Virus record (IMG/VR): IMGVR_UViG_3300007735_000799
Location: 55,267 to 119,266 of that record
Source of the DNA: a virus
DNA: 64,000 nt
Direction: 5' to 3' (one strand)
Below the pieces are notes generated by a model that worked only from the letters and a program-made list of their open reading frames with translations, was not told the DNA's origin and did no database searches. Every line of letters starts with the position of its first letter. The stretch's first letter is position 1. Of the stretch, positions 53,469 to 62,075 are shown piece after piece. The position numbers and the translations under genes are program-made.

Positions 53469-54083
53469 TCAGGGATAGTAAGAAAGAAGAGCCTCTCTGA
53501 TACGGTTTGGTATCTTTTTATCTGCTTTTGCTTTAAAAGTATCAGGCATCATACCAATAAGTTTGCGTGAATTCATTGGATCCTTTGCTCCCTTTCGGTA
53601 ATTCCAAGAACGACGCTCTCGCATAATCCAGTGCATGTAGATGTAACAATTTGCTTGACGAATGTATTTTTCAATATCAACATTCAAGCCAAATCTTCTA
53701 ATCAATTCAACGGTTCGTCTTTCTGCATCTCTCTCCATCACCATAACACGACAAAACGCTTTTTGAATTTCCTTATTATCGTAATTATTTTTATTTGTAA
53801 GCCATTCAAACACTAGAAGACTAGCCTTATCGTCGGCGCGTATAATTTGTTGCGGCATTTCTAACCATTGCAAAAAGTGTGCGTATTCATGTGCAACAGT
53901 TGAAACTGGATCTCTTGATTTTTTCGCAACACGAATTTCTAAAGGTCTATCAGAAAAATAACCAACAGAACGACAACCGTCTCCACAATTTACTTTTTTG
54001 CCTCTGCCAAAAACCAACTTACCACCATATTCAGATAGATGTTCACGGACATGCTTAAGAAAAGTCTTTGCGTTTTTGTCCAT
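53469..54083 (-). CDS. HExxH zinc-metallopeptidase-like protein
   Basis: 204 residues. STVAHEYAHFLQWLEMPQ holds the HEYAH zinc site; a later ERDAERRTVELIRRF could provide the third ligand. An N-terminal CGDGCRSVGYFS Cys pair may bind a metal. Similar stand-alone minigluzincin-like proteins occur in phages; substrate unknown. Confidence 0.65.
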   Translation of the reverse strand: MDKNAKTFLKHVREHLSEYGGKLVFGRGKKVNCGDGCRSVGYFSDRPLEIRVAKKSRDPVSTVAHEYAHFLQWLEMPQQIIRADDKASLLVFEWLTNKNNYDNKEIQKAFCRVMVMERDAERRTVELIRRFGLNVDIEKYIRQANCYIYMHWIMRERRSWNYRKGAKDPMNSRKLIGMMPDTFKAKADKKIPNRIREALLSYYP

Positions 54084-54101
54084 GTGCGGTTTTCCTTTAA
54101 A

Positions 54102-54425
54102 TTACGGTATACTTACAATAAACTCTTCCCCGTATCTAAACTCAACTTGCTCCCCCATAATCTTATAAACTTTATTCTTCTCATCTGCGTTCAAGTTTTT
54201 AAGGTCTTTGAATTCAGAAATCAAAATATCTTCATTCAATCCCTTTTTCTTGCAACTACAAATATTAGGATCATACCACAATCTTGCTCGGTTTATCCAA
54301 TTATGAAAAATGCCTCTATTTTCAAAAGCCTTAATTTGAATGTGAGCAAAGCGGTCTTCAACGAGTCTTCTATCAATGTGCTGTAGAATTTCTGTTGGAT
54401 TTCTTAATATTTTAACATCACTCAT
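54102..54425 (-). CDS. Hypothetical protein (107 aa)
   Basis: Helical, with RGIFHNWINRARLWYDPN, CSCKKKG and VYKIMGEQVEFRYGEEF. Overlaps the membrane protein gene by eight bases. Not recognised. Confidence 0.55.
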   Translation of the reverse strand: MSDVKILRNPTEILQHIDRRLVEDRFAHIQIKAFENRGIFHNWINRARLWYDPNICSCKKKGLNEDILISEFKDLKNLNADEKNKVYKIMGEQVEFRYGEEFIVSIP

Positions 54426-54789
54426 TTTCGTCTCCTAATCGGTCAAACCAACTAATCATGGCAGATACTCCAAAGTATGTAGATAAACTACCCAAGTATA
54501 CTACTGGAAGCCATTCTAGGCAAGAGAAAATCGCAGAAAATCCCAAAGAAAGCCATGCCGACAAACAATACGGGCAAGTCACTAATCTTGTAAAAAATGA
54601 GTTGTGTGTGGTCATCCAAAACATTTTATAAGAAAGAGTAAAGTTATATCTTTTTTCTATTTCGTATTCTTTAAGTTTTGTAACTCGTTCAGGTAAAGGT
54701 AAAACTTTAAAATACTCGTAAACAGCAGTTGTTTTAAATACTACAAATAATGTTGCCGCGACCCAAGATATTGCAGCAAGTATGTTCAT
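54418..54789 (-). CDS. Membrane protein with CPYC motif (123 aa)
   Basis: Three hydrophobic segments: about 3-20 (LAAISWVAATLFVVFKT), 75-90 (LSAWLSLGFSAIFSCL) and 95-115 (VVYLGSLSTYFGVSAMI); TCPYCLSAW precedes the second. The CPxC..A layout resembles small DUF1360-like membrane proteins. Role unknown. Confidence 0.55.
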   Translation of the reverse strand: MNILAAISWVAATLFVVFKTTAVYEYFKVLPLPERVTKLKEYEIEKRYNFTLSYKMFWMTTHNSFFTRLVTCPYCLSAWLSLGFSAIFSCLEWLPVVYLGSLSTYFGVSAMISWFDRLGDENE

Positions 54790-54806
54790 GGTGTAAATCT
54801 CCGTTT

Positions 54807-54814
54807 GTATTTAT
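54807..54814 (-). promoter_or_regulatory. T4-type late promoter
   Basis: ATAAATAC on the minus strand, overlapping the stop codon of the kinase gene and 17 bases before ATG at 54789. Confidence 0.55.
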
Positions 54815-55695
54815 TGCTCGGCTTGAGCGTTTAGATACTTTTCTATTTCTTCTTTGTCTGGCGTGTTTTTCAGAATCCATCTTAAGACTATGTTTGATAT
54901 AGCCGTGGATGGTTTAAATGGTTGACCCACTTCCTTTACTTTAACATACTGAAATTCTTTAACAACCTTTGGTTTTGGTAAATTGGTTGCGCCTGCAAAT
55001 TGTTGTCTAGTCTTATCTGCACCAGCAGGGGGTTTAAAATAAACCGTATTTTCTTCTCCACCAAGAATAACAAAAGCGTCTCCGTTAATCAAGTTGGAAG
55101 GATAGTTTTTAAACAAGAAATGTTTCATGGTTTCTGCTGCACCACTATGAGTTCCAATCAATACGGTAACAGGAACTGTTCTATCTCGGTTCATGTTGGC
55201 TTGAAGCGCAATACGATAATTTGTTAGCACCCAAACAAGATGCATGTCTTCTTTTTTGTAACCCATACTTATCAGTTGAGGAACAAGTTCCTGAAACTCT
55301 TCAGCGTCTTTAAATGTTTTATCAAAGATGATGTTAGGAAGATTGTTTTTATCTGCTCGGTGTACCGCTAAAAAGTTACTCAAAATTTTCTTGTCCCACT
55401 TTAACCGATCACGAACAAATGTGTGAATAAACGATACATCATTAGGATTTCTTAAACTCTTTCCTAACAGTTCAGGATATTTTTTCGTGGTTTCGTTCCA
55501 ACGAAGAATAGTTTTCTTTAGAGCATCAGGATCAAAAACCTTAAAATCATTTGACTGTATGAAATGCTCTATTGCAAAACCTTTGCCTGAACCTGCACCA
55601 CCTGCTAAAAAAATAACTTGTCCTGTTCTCTTGCCGCCACCGACAATAACAAGTTTCTCTTCAAGATATCGTTTAAGTGTGTTAAAAGTTTTCAC
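54811..55695 (-). CDS. Zeta-toxin-like P-loop kinase with capsid-targeting-like leader
   Basis: GTG start at 55695 (VKTFNTLKRYLEEK), in a GTGA overlap with the upstream gene; the ATG at 55773 would overlap it by 82 bases. Walker A IFLAGGAGSGKGFA (about residues 27-40), then FDPDALKKTI, RDRLKWDKKIL, PNIIFDKTF and LVWVLTNYRIALQANMNRDR, a plan like zeta toxins or phage P-loop kinases. Presumed cleavage after LEE. I infer an injected kinase; the substrate is unknown. Confidence 0.6.
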   Translation of the reverse strand: MKTFNTLKRYLEEKLVIVGGGKRTGQVIFLAGGAGSGKGFAIEHFIQSNDFKVFDPDALKKTILRWNETTKKYPELLGKSLRNPNDVSFIHTFVRDRLKWDKKILSNFLAVHRADKNNLPNIIFDKTFKDAEEFQELVPQLISMGYKKEDMHLVWVLTNYRIALQANMNRDRTVPVTVLIGTHSGAAETMKHFLFKNYPSNLINGDAFVILGGEENTVYFKPPAGADKTRQQFAGATNLPKPKVVKEFQYVKVKEVGQPFKPSTAISNIVLRWILKNTPDKEEIEKYLNAQAEQ

Positions 55696-55976
55696 TTGTG
55701 GTGATTCTTTACTCTTTCGGAGGTACTTTTTGCCAAAGTTTCTGTAAACTTCTTGTTGTCTTTCACATACCACATCTCTTCCGTATCGTGTTCCTCTTTG
55801 GTTTTACTGTTTGAAGTTTTTACTTGAGTTGTGGTTGTTACTTTTGGAGTCATTATCATTTTTGCACTAACCGAGCCTGGGGCTTTACCTTCAGAACCAC
55901 TAATTCCCAATCCTTGACCGGATGCAGAATTTGAACTTTCTCTTAGTTTAAGTAGTAGATTTTTAAATGTAATCAT
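55692..55976 (-). CDS. Head-packaged protein with Ser/Thr/Lys tail (94 aa)
   Basis: Leader MITFKNLLLKLRESSNSASG, then Gly/Ser and Thr/Lys-rich, probably disordered (TTTTQVKTSNSKTKEEH), ending in a charged helix. Likely packaged in the head; function unknown. Confidence 0.55.
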   Translation of the reverse strand: MITFKNLLLKLRESSNSASGQGLGISGSEGKAPGSVSAKMIMTPKVTTTTQVKTSNSKTKEEHDTEEMWYVKDNKKFTETLAKSTSERVKNHHK

Positions 55977-55978
55977 TT

Positions 55979-56419
55979 TTATGGATTAGGTGCTGGTGGT
56001 CTAGGATCTTTATTTGGTGGTGGACGAGTACCAGGATCGCGGGGTGAGGGTTTTGGTGCATCTGGCCCATAAGGTTTTGGTTGCGGTGGTTGTCCAGTGC
56101 CTGGTTGACTACGATCTGCTTTAGGATTCACAAAAGTATTTTGTTGTATTTTAATTTCATGCGCGTGCTTATTTTGCCACATATCAATCGTTTGCTTTAT
56201 AATTTTTGTTTGTTCTATATTTTGTTGCGTATACAGCATTTTTACGGGGTCATCTTTATCATCGGTATTCATTTGACCTTGTGTGGGAACATAACGAAGT
56301 GCTCCTGATCTTTCTGAGGGGGTAATCAGATCTGCTTCTAATTGACCACCACCAATTAAACCCGCAGAATTACCGAAATTTTCTTTTAACTTGTTTATTA
56401 GTTGCTTAAATGTTTTCAT
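55979..56419 (-). CDS. Head-packaged Pro-rich protein (146 aa)
   Basis: Start at 56419 (MKTFKQLINKLKENFGNSAG), preceded by GTGGAG. Helical middle (NIEQTKIIKQTIDMWQNK) and a Pro/Gly/Lys tail (QPPQPKPYGPDAPKP). Leader with cleavage after LKE. Function unknown. Confidence 0.55.
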   Translation of the reverse strand: MKTFKQLINKLKENFGNSAGLIGGGQLEADLITPSERSGALRYVPTQGQMNTDDKDDPVKMLYTQQNIEQTKIIKQTIDMWQNKHAHEIKIQQNTFVNPKADRSQPGTGQPPQPKPYGPDAPKPSPRDPGTRPPPNKDPRPPAPNP

Positions 56420-56438
56420 TTTGACATGTCTCCACACT

Positions 56439-56446
56439 TTATTTAT
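56439..56446 (-). promoter_or_regulatory. T4-type late promoter
   Basis: ATAAATAA on the minus strand, before the effector cluster C. Confidence 0.55.
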
Positions 56447-56468
56447 TCCTTTTAGAAGCCCCATTTTA

Positions 56469-56476
56469 CTAAATAC
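56469..56476 (+). promoter_or_regulatory. T4-type late promoter
   Basis: CTAAATAC on the plus strand, 15 bases before the ATG at 56492, divergent from 56439-56446. Confidence 0.6.
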
Positions 56477-56491
56477 AATGGAGGGATGCCT

Positions 56492-56947
56492 ATGTCGTGG
56501 GATTACCGAGTTTTGAGAAAGTACGAACGAGCAGGCGGCAAAACCTTTGTTTTTTACGAAATTCACGAAGTCTACTATAGTGACCAAGGTAAGGTTGCGT
56601 CTATAACAGAAGATGCTGTAGCCCCGTATGGCGAGAACATCTCGGAACTAATGATTGAAATGAGCATGTTTTTGGATGCCTTCACCAAACCTATTCTAGA
56701 CTTTGAGTTAATAGACAAAAAAGGATACGAGGCGGAAATACAAGAGTATCTCCGCCCCGAAAACCTTAGTTTTAAGAAAATGCTTGAAACTGCTCCCGAC
56801 AAGAACGATTTAAAAAATCTTGAAATTGAACTACGCCGAGAGCGCGATCTTGCCGAGGATGTCTATAACGAGGTTTGTGTAGACAAGCCTAAGCAAACCG
56901 TAATGGACTTTATTGAAGTCTTACGGAAGAAGTGGCGACAAGTTTAG
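56492..56947 (+). CDS. Conserved small phage protein, WDYRVL/IHEVYY type
   Basis: Start at 56492 (MSWDYRVLRKYERAGG) seven bases after GGAGGG. Has FVFYEIHEVYYSDQGKV and TKPILDFELIDKK, aligning with the 86-aa protein at 8042, but with an extra C-terminal coiled region (NLEIELRRERDLAEDVY). Function unknown. Confidence 0.6.
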   Translation: MSWDYRVLRKYERAGGKTFVFYEIHEVYYSDQGKVASITEDAVAPYGENISELMIEMSMFLDAFTKPILDFELIDKKGYEAEIQEYLRPENLSFKKMLETAPDKNDLKNLEIELRRERDLAEDVYNEVCVDKPKQTVMDFIEVLRKKWRQV

Positions 56948-57267
56948 TCAGTAACCAACTTCAAGCCACTATTTGGAGTAGCAATCTTCTTGGATGGGGC
57001 TACCAAATTGCTGATGAATCCCATACGATACTCTTCAGCCAAATCCTTGAGTGGCTTGAAAGTAAAGTAGGTTGATTCCTTGGGAATCAAGATTCCATTC
57101 TCGGGCAACTCTCCGTACATCAACCAAGGCAGCATGCCAAGGTTTCCCTTGCCAGCAGGCACAAGCATTGCAGGCTTCTTGAGCAAATAGCCTTCATCTG
57201 TGGTGGTGACTTGAGAAATAACATCTTCACCGCTACGCATACGCACAATCAAAATCTCGGGTTCCAT
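56944..57267 (-). CDS. Sm-like small phage protein (107 aa)
   Basis: EILIVRMRSGEDVISQVTTT, YLLKKPAMLVP, LPWLMYGEL and FKPLKDLAEEYRMGF follow the pattern of Sm/Hfq-like proteins common in T4-like cyanophages. Similar to the 157-aa protein at 59046. Role unknown, possibly RNA-related. Confidence 0.6.
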   Translation of the reverse strand: MEPEILIVRMRSGEDVISQVTTTDEGYLLKKPAMLVPAGKGNLGMLPWLMYGELPENGILIPKESTYFTFKPLKDLAEEYRMGFISNLVAPSKKIATPNSGLKLVTD

Positions 57268-57282
57268 AGTGTCTCCTATTGG

Positions 57283-58335
57283 TTAGATAAAAAGTGATTC
57301 CATGTAAAGGTCACGAATGATAGACTTGAGTTTGACGGAATTCGTCACCTCTAAATTATCAATCTCCTGATTGATGAGAGAAAGTGTATCTTTACTCACA
57401 TCTACTGTTGTTGATAGTTCCGTTTCGCTGCCTTTGTCTTCAAGAACAGTTACTCCGTGTGCTCCAACGCTATTAATTGCATCCATGAACAGATCAAACA
57501 TGGCGGGATTGCGTTTACGATTAACGCGAACTCGCACAAAAGTTTCCTTGAATCTACTCATGTCGGGCATCGCCTTGGTGTAATCTGTAACAGCATCATC
57601 GTAACCCAATTCACCAAAAATGCGAAGTGGATTTTCAATATACTGTATAGAACGATCTTCCGTATCAAACACATGAAACCCCTTTGGTTCATTCAAATCG
57701 CCAAAGGTAATCTGATACGGAGTACCCAAGTAATGCACATTTCCTTTAGTATGCTTGCAATGAAAGTGCCCGCTGTATACTGCTTGAAACCTTTCAAGCG
57801 GAGCAGGATCCATTCCGTTAGTAAACTGTGTTCCACGAAGAACTTCATATCCTGTCAATTCAAGATGCCCCAAAACAATAGGAGCGTCTGTTGTGGCAAT
57901 CAGTTTTCGTGATGCCTCTTCATTACTGCGATTTATCCACGGCAGAAGAAGAAACTTTGTTCCCCCTAAAGTCAATTCGGTTGGATCTTTATGAACAACA
58001 ATTCCCTGCTTGTCCATACCACCAAAAAGTTCTTCAATTGAATTAATACTGCTGGTATTGCGGAAATAGGTATCGTGATTACCAAGTAGAATGTTTGCAC
58101 GAATTCCCTTTTCAAGCAATTTATTAATAAATCTCTCTCGGGTTTCGTGTAGTGTGGCAAAATTTACAAATTTACGCCTATCCATAAGATCACCAAGATG
58201 TAAAATTTCGGTGATACCTTCTCGTTCAAGATATGGGAAAAATACCTCATCTAAAAAACGGAAGAAGTAGTGCAGAAAAATTGGAGAATCGTTTCTAGCA
58301 CCAAAATGAGTATCACAAAGGATGGCTACTCGCAT
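57283..58335 (-). CDS. 47: Recombination endonuclease subunit gp47 (SbcD/Mre11-like)
   Basis: 350 residues with the Mre11 phosphoesterase motifs: CDTHFGARND, LHLGDLMDRRK, LLGNHDTY, LGHLELTG and YSGHFHCKHT. Partner of gp46. The promoter is of the leaderless type. Confidence 0.93.
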   Translation of the reverse strand: MRVAILCDTHFGARNDSPIFLHYFFRFLDEVFFPYLEREGITEILHLGDLMDRRKFVNFATLHETRERFINKLLEKGIRANILLGNHDTYFRNTSSINSIEELFGGMDKQGIVVHKDPTELTLGGTKFLLLPWINRSNEEASRKLIATTDAPIVLGHLELTGYEVLRGTQFTNGMDPAPLERFQAVYSGHFHCKHTKGNVHYLGTPYQITFGDLNEPKGFHVFDTEDRSIQYIENPLRIFGELGYDDAVTDYTKAMPDMSRFKETFVRVRVNRKRNPAMFDLFMDAINSVGAHGVTVLEDKGSETELSTTVDVSKDTLSLINQEIDNLEVTNSVKLKSIIRDLYMESLFI

Positions 58336-58340
58336 ACCCT

Positions 58341-58369
58341 AATATACTCTCATTTCATAAAGTTGTCAA
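58341..58369 (-). promoter_or_regulatory. Sigma70-like promoter, leaderless type
   Basis: TTGACA (58364-58369), 17 bases, TATATT (58341-58346); five bases to ATG at 58335. It overlaps the end of the gp55 gene. Confidence 0.7.
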
Positions 58370-58928
58370 GTCTTGTCTTCTCAGGTTTTTCGCTTTTTGC
58401 CACTTCTGTCTTTTTAGAAGTTTTCTTTTTGTTCTTAATTTTAAACTTCTTTTCAAAAACTTCTACATCTTCTTGCGACAACTGAAGTATATCAGAAAAT
58501 GGATTTTGTTCAGGTTCAAACTTTTCCTTTAACCAGTTGCGAAACTTTCCTGTAGGATCGTGTTCCTCAAACTGCTTCATCTTGATATACAACTGCTTCT
58601 TCTCCTTCTGAATGCGACGAAGAAAAGCATAGAAGATGATCTGTGTGAAGAATGCGAATGGATTCTTTGATTTGGCGGTATCAAAGTTTGTGGTGTACAT
58701 CATGCAGTTTTCCACCGCATCGCCGATCATCTCTTCTTTAAACGGGTAATTGGCAAAGTTTGGCTTCTTTGCCAAGTTTTCAGCGATATCCATAAAGCAT
58801 TGACCGATGTAATTATTAACACCCGGTTTAGGAAGGTTTTCTCGCTTTGCCTTCTTAACTTCCTTCTTGTACTTTATAATTTCTTCTAAAAACTTCTTAT
58901 TGTCTATGTAATGTGAATTTTTCGCCAT
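58350..58928 (-). CDS. 55: Late promoter sigma factor gp55
   Basis: 192 residues. YIGQCFMDIAENLAKKPNF, MIGDAVENCMMYTTNFDTAK, NPFAFFTQIIFYAFLRRIQK follow the order of T4 gp55, a minimal sigma that recognises the TATAAATA-type late element. The many late octamers in this window are its expected targets. Confidence 0.9.
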   Translation of the reverse strand: MAKNSHYIDNKKFLEEIIKYKKEVKKAKRENLPKPGVNNYIGQCFMDIAENLAKKPNFANYPFKEEMIGDAVENCMMYTTNFDTAKSKNPFAFFTQIIFYAFLRRIQKEKKQLYIKMKQFEEHDPTGKFRNWLKEKFEPEQNPFSDILQLSQEDVEVFEKKFKIKNKKKTSKKTEVAKSEKPEKTRLDNFMK

Positions 58929-59045
58929 GATATAAAATCTCCATAAATCTATTTTAATTATTGTGTGACTGCAACTTTGCTCGCATAAATCTCAGTGTCC
59001 GGTTTGATGAAAAGGACCATAAATTACTAGAGTACCTTAAGTAGG

Positions 59046-59519
59046 TTAATCAGAATCTTCTGGTCTACCTTCTTCATCTTCATCGTAGTACTCATCGTCC
59101 TCATCTTCATAATCTCGTATATCTGAATTATACTCTATATCCTTATTGTTGTCAGGATTATTTTTACCATAATTCTTGGATATATCTTCAAAGTCTCTTT
59201 GAATTCTATGAAGTTCATTGTTCTCTAAAGCATCAAAGTACTCGTTAATCATCTCGTCTTCGGGATTTGCAATAAGCATTACTACATCTTTTGGAATCTT
59301 AAAATGTTTATCTTTGCTGTATTCCAACCATTCTTGCATGAAGATAGTCATGCTTTGTATTCCCTTTTTTGATACCACAGGAAGCATGTTTATCTGCATA
59401 GGACTTTCTAGCAGATAGCAGTACTCTTGAAAGTTATTATCTACCGACAATGAGCAGATGATTGTATCACCATTTTTGAATCTTAGAATTTTTACATTGG
59501 TTCTAGATTTTTCGCTCAT
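59046..59519 (-). CDS. Sm-like phage protein with acidic tail (157 aa)
   Basis: VKILRFKNGDTIICSLSVDN, YLLESPMQINMLP, MTIFMQEWLEYSK and MLIANPEDEMINEYFDAL follow the same order as the Sm-like protein at 56944. The tail is very acidic (EDEDDEYYDEDEEG). Possibly an RNA- or protein-binding partner. Confidence 0.6.
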   Translation of the reverse strand: MSEKSRTNVKILRFKNGDTIICSLSVDNNFQEYCYLLESPMQINMLPVVSKKGIQSMTIFMQEWLEYSKDKHFKIPKDVVMLIANPEDEMINEYFDALENNELHRIQRDFEDISKNYGKNNPDNNKDIEYNSDIRDYEDEDDEYYDEDEEGRPEDSD

Positions 59520-61026
59520 TTTGAGAACTCCTTATTAACGGTAGTTTAATCATCTTGTATGGAAATCCTTCTTCAGAGTATATTTTGATTCTTTCCACAA
59601 AATGCTTTAGTGTGTGATTTTTACGACTCTTCCATCGTAAGTCATCGGAAATATCATACAGTTTTGCAGTATCCTTCTTTTCGCTTTTACGCAACTGCCT
59701 GCCTATGGATTGAAGAACTCGTATTCTACTTTTTGATGGACTAGCAAAGATGATATTTTTCAGACTACGAATATTTATGCCTGTAGAAAAAGTACCATAC
59801 GAGGCTACGATAATGGCATTGTCGTGTTCTTCGGTAACTAATCGTACACTTTCACGATAATCGGCTTCTGTTTCTCCGTGAACAAAGAATATCGGTCTTG
59901 ATTTGGCTTTCTTCTTTATCATATCGTACAGAGGCTTACCGTGCTTTTCTACAAACTGAAACAGTACAAGAGTGTTTCCCTTTGTGGATAGCGCAAGATT
60001 GGTTATGAAAGAATTTCTAGCACTATTAGAAACTAAAAATTCTAGTTCATCCTGATACGATGCTTCCTTGAGAGATTTGCATACTTCAGGTGGATAGTTT
60101 AACACAATACAGTCAATAGAAATGGTAGACAACAGATTGCTGTCAATTAAATCCTTAGTGGAAGTTACCTTAAGCATTGAACCAAACAATCCCTCAATAG
60201 TTAGTTTGTTGGTTTTAGTTCCATCCAAGGTTCCTGTTAGGGCAATGCGATACGGACACTTAGTGAGTTTAGTCATTATGGAAGTTAATGACTGTGCTTT
60301 AAACAGATGTGCTTCATCACCAATCACCACTTCAAACTGGTCAAAATACGATTTTGGTAGTTCGTAAATAGACTGCCATGTGGAAATCACAATTTGCCGT
60401 GAGTCCATTTTTTGCTGTCCACCAAATATTGTGTGACAGTTTTCTTCTGCATCCCATCCCTCAAGTTTTGAGTAATCAGCAAAATCAGATTTCATTTGAG
60501 AAACAAGAGAAATTGTAGGAACCACAATTAGTATCTTGCGATCAGGAGGAATAATATCCTGATACCATCTCAGTAATGAATAAATTATAAGAGATTTACC
60601 ACTAGCAGTCGGTGACAGCAACAAACATCGTTCTCGGTTTATTGCTGCGTGAATAGCCTGCAACTGATGAGGATGCGGCTCAATAGTCTTTCCGTTGGCG
60701 TGCAGTTTAAGACCGCTTAAGAATTCACTAAGAGATTCTTCGGTTACTTGCGGTGGAGTTTCTGTGAATCCCTTGTCAAATTGTAGTGTATAGTTTCGCT
60801 CTTTAGCAAACTGTGCAAGATAATCTAGCAGTCCAATATACAGCAATCCGTTGAAAGGAGAAAACAAACGAATCTTTCCGTCCCAATATCGGTTTTTATA
60901 CGCTGGTGTGAATTTTGCGTTTGGTACATCAAATGTGAAATACTCTTGTATCTCACGAGCAATACCTGGCTCGGTCATAATCCGAGCATGCACAGTATTA
61001 AAACATGTAATAGAAATCACAGACAT
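59503..61026 (-). CDS. uvsW: UvsW-like DNA/RNA helicase
   Basis: 507 residues from ATG at 61026 (MSVISITCFNTVHAR), after GGGGAG and a late octamer. SPTASGKS Walker A, GDEAHLFKAQ DEAH box, LTGTLDGTK, and IGRQLRKSEKKD (motif VI) mark an SF2 helicase of the UvsW type, which unwinds R-loops and branched DNA and promotes the switch to recombination-dependent replication. Confidence 0.9.
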   Translation of the reverse strand: MSVISITCFNTVHARIMTEPGIAREIQEYFTFDVPNAKFTPAYKNRYWDGKIRLFSPFNGLLYIGLLDYLAQFAKERNYTLQFDKGFTETPPQVTEESLSEFLSGLKLHANGKTIEPHPHQLQAIHAAINRERCLLLSPTASGKSLIIYSLLRWYQDIIPPDRKILIVVPTISLVSQMKSDFADYSKLEGWDAEENCHTIFGGQQKMDSRQIVISTWQSIYELPKSYFDQFEVVIGDEAHLFKAQSLTSIMTKLTKCPYRIALTGTLDGTKTNKLTIEGLFGSMLKVTSTKDLIDSNLLSTISIDCIVLNYPPEVCKSLKEASYQDELEFLVSNSARNSFITNLALSTKGNTLVLFQFVEKHGKPLYDMIKKKAKSRPIFFVHGETEADYRESVRLVTEEHDNAIIVASYGTFSTGINIRSLKNIIFASPSKSRIRVLQSIGRQLRKSEKKDTAKLYDISDDLRWKSRKNHTLKHFVERIKIYSEEGFPYKMIKLPLIRSSQNERKI

Positions 61027-61033
61027 CTCCCCT

Positions 61034-61041
61034 TTATTTAG
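61034..61041 (-). promoter_or_regulatory. T4-type late promoter
   Basis: CTAAATAA on the minus strand, seven bases before ATG of uvsW. Confidence 0.6.
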
Positions 61042-61061
61042 GGAGGTCTGTACGAGAGGTT

Positions 61062-61499
61062 TTACACCACGCCTTGAGTGAACTTTCGCCATTCTATTGC
61101 ATTGCGAATAATCCAATGTCTCTGAGAAATGCCCTTTAACAGAGATTCTAGATATTCTACTTTTTCGGTTTGCAAAGCAAGTTTGCTTCCCATTTCATTC
61201 AGATGTGGATCAGCATCCATATACAGGCTGATATCTTGTCGCATAATTCGCGTTTGAAATGGTTCCCACCCAAGCGCAGTCAATTGTTCTTGACTCATCT
61301 TGCCTGTCATCCATTCCCACTTATTTTTATGAAGTATTTTGTACTCTGCGGTCAACTTGTTCAAAATTAACCGCTCGTCGTGAAATAGGTTTAGATACTT
61401 GTTATGTAATTGAGGAATACGAGTAGACTCATCGCCTAATTCGGTTTTATCTATACCGATATCTTTTTCTACCATTTCACGAATTTGTTCAAATTTCAT
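61062..61499 (-). CDS. uvsY: UvsY recombination mediator
   Basis: 145 residues. DIGIDKTELGDESTRIPQLH, KYLNLFHDERLILNKL, WEWMTGK, LGWEPFQTRIMRQDISLYMD and HWIIRNAIEWRKFTQGVV match the UvsY order. It loads the UvsX recombinase on ssDNA coated with gp32. Adjacent to UvsW as in T4. Leaderless-type promoter. Confidence 0.85.
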   Translation of the reverse strand: MKFEQIREMVEKDIGIDKTELGDESTRIPQLHNKYLNLFHDERLILNKLTAEYKILHKNKWEWMTGKMSQEQLTALGWEPFQTRIMRQDISLYMDADPHLNEMGSKLALQTEKVEYLESLLKGISQRHWIIRNAIEWRKFTQGVV

Positions 61500-61506
61500 A
61501 CCAAAT

Positions 61507-61534
61507 ATTGTAGCAGCAATATTGCAAAAGTCAA
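61507..61534 (-). promoter_or_regulatory. Sigma70-like promoter, leaderless type
   Basis: TTGACT (61529-61534), 16 bases, TACAAT (61507-61512); seven bases to ATG at 61499. Confidence 0.6.
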
Positions 61535-61535
61535 A

Positions 61536-62075
61536 TTATAAATCTTCAATAATGTAATCGTTTAATGTGAATTTTGCTGTAGCAATAATCGGTTTGTTTT
61601 CAGTATCGGTATAGTTAAATTCAATACCTGATAATTCTGTGGGAAATACCCCACGCATGGTTATTTTTTTATACGGAACTTTTTTGTTTGTAAGATAAAT
61701 CAAAAACGCTTCTTCCCAAACATCTTTTATAGGCTTCACTTCAGTAAAATCTTTATAAGGCGTTGCTTCTCTTAACCATTTTACTATCTCGTAGTAGTTT
61801 TGCATATTTTCATTCACCAAAAAAGTTACTGTAAAATATGTTATAGACGCAGAAACTGATGGTAGTTTTAGATTAGGGCCTAAAAGCGAAGGCACATCCA
61901 TAGGATCAGAACTCACCTCATTTAATGCTACAGTTTGTATAAAATATGAAAATGAGGGCATTCGTTTCATAGCAAATTGAAAATTTTGCGGTATTGCTAT
62001 GTTAGTATTATCTGATGGTCTGTTTATACCACCAACAGGTCTATCAGGTATTCCGTAATAATCTGAATTAGTCAT
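61536..62075 (-). CDS. Tail tube-like protein, copy 1 (179 aa)
   Basis: FQFAMKRMPSFSYFIQTVAL, PSLLGPNLKLPSVSAS, TFLVNENMQNYYEIVKWL, MRGVFPTELSGIEFNY and a final ATAKFTLNDYII follow the gp19/tail-tube-family order. Tandem paralog of the next gene. Whether it is the tube itself or a baseplate tube-junction protein cannot be told. Confidence 0.6.
   Translation of the reverse strand: MTNSDYYGIPDRPVGGINRPSDNTNIAIPQNFQFAMKRMPSFSYFIQTVALNEVSSDPMDVPSLLGPNLKLPSVSASITYFTVTFLVNENMQNYYEIVKWLREATPYKDFTEVKPIKDVWEEAFLIYLTNKKVPYKKITMRGVFPTELSGIEFNYTDTENKPIIATAKFTLNDYIIEDL

Noticed and set aside
58929-59045. Tiny frame of 20 residues (MVLFIKPDTEIYASKVAVTQ) between gp55 and the Sm-like gene
   Set aside because: Possible but too short to support, with no clear ribosome site.
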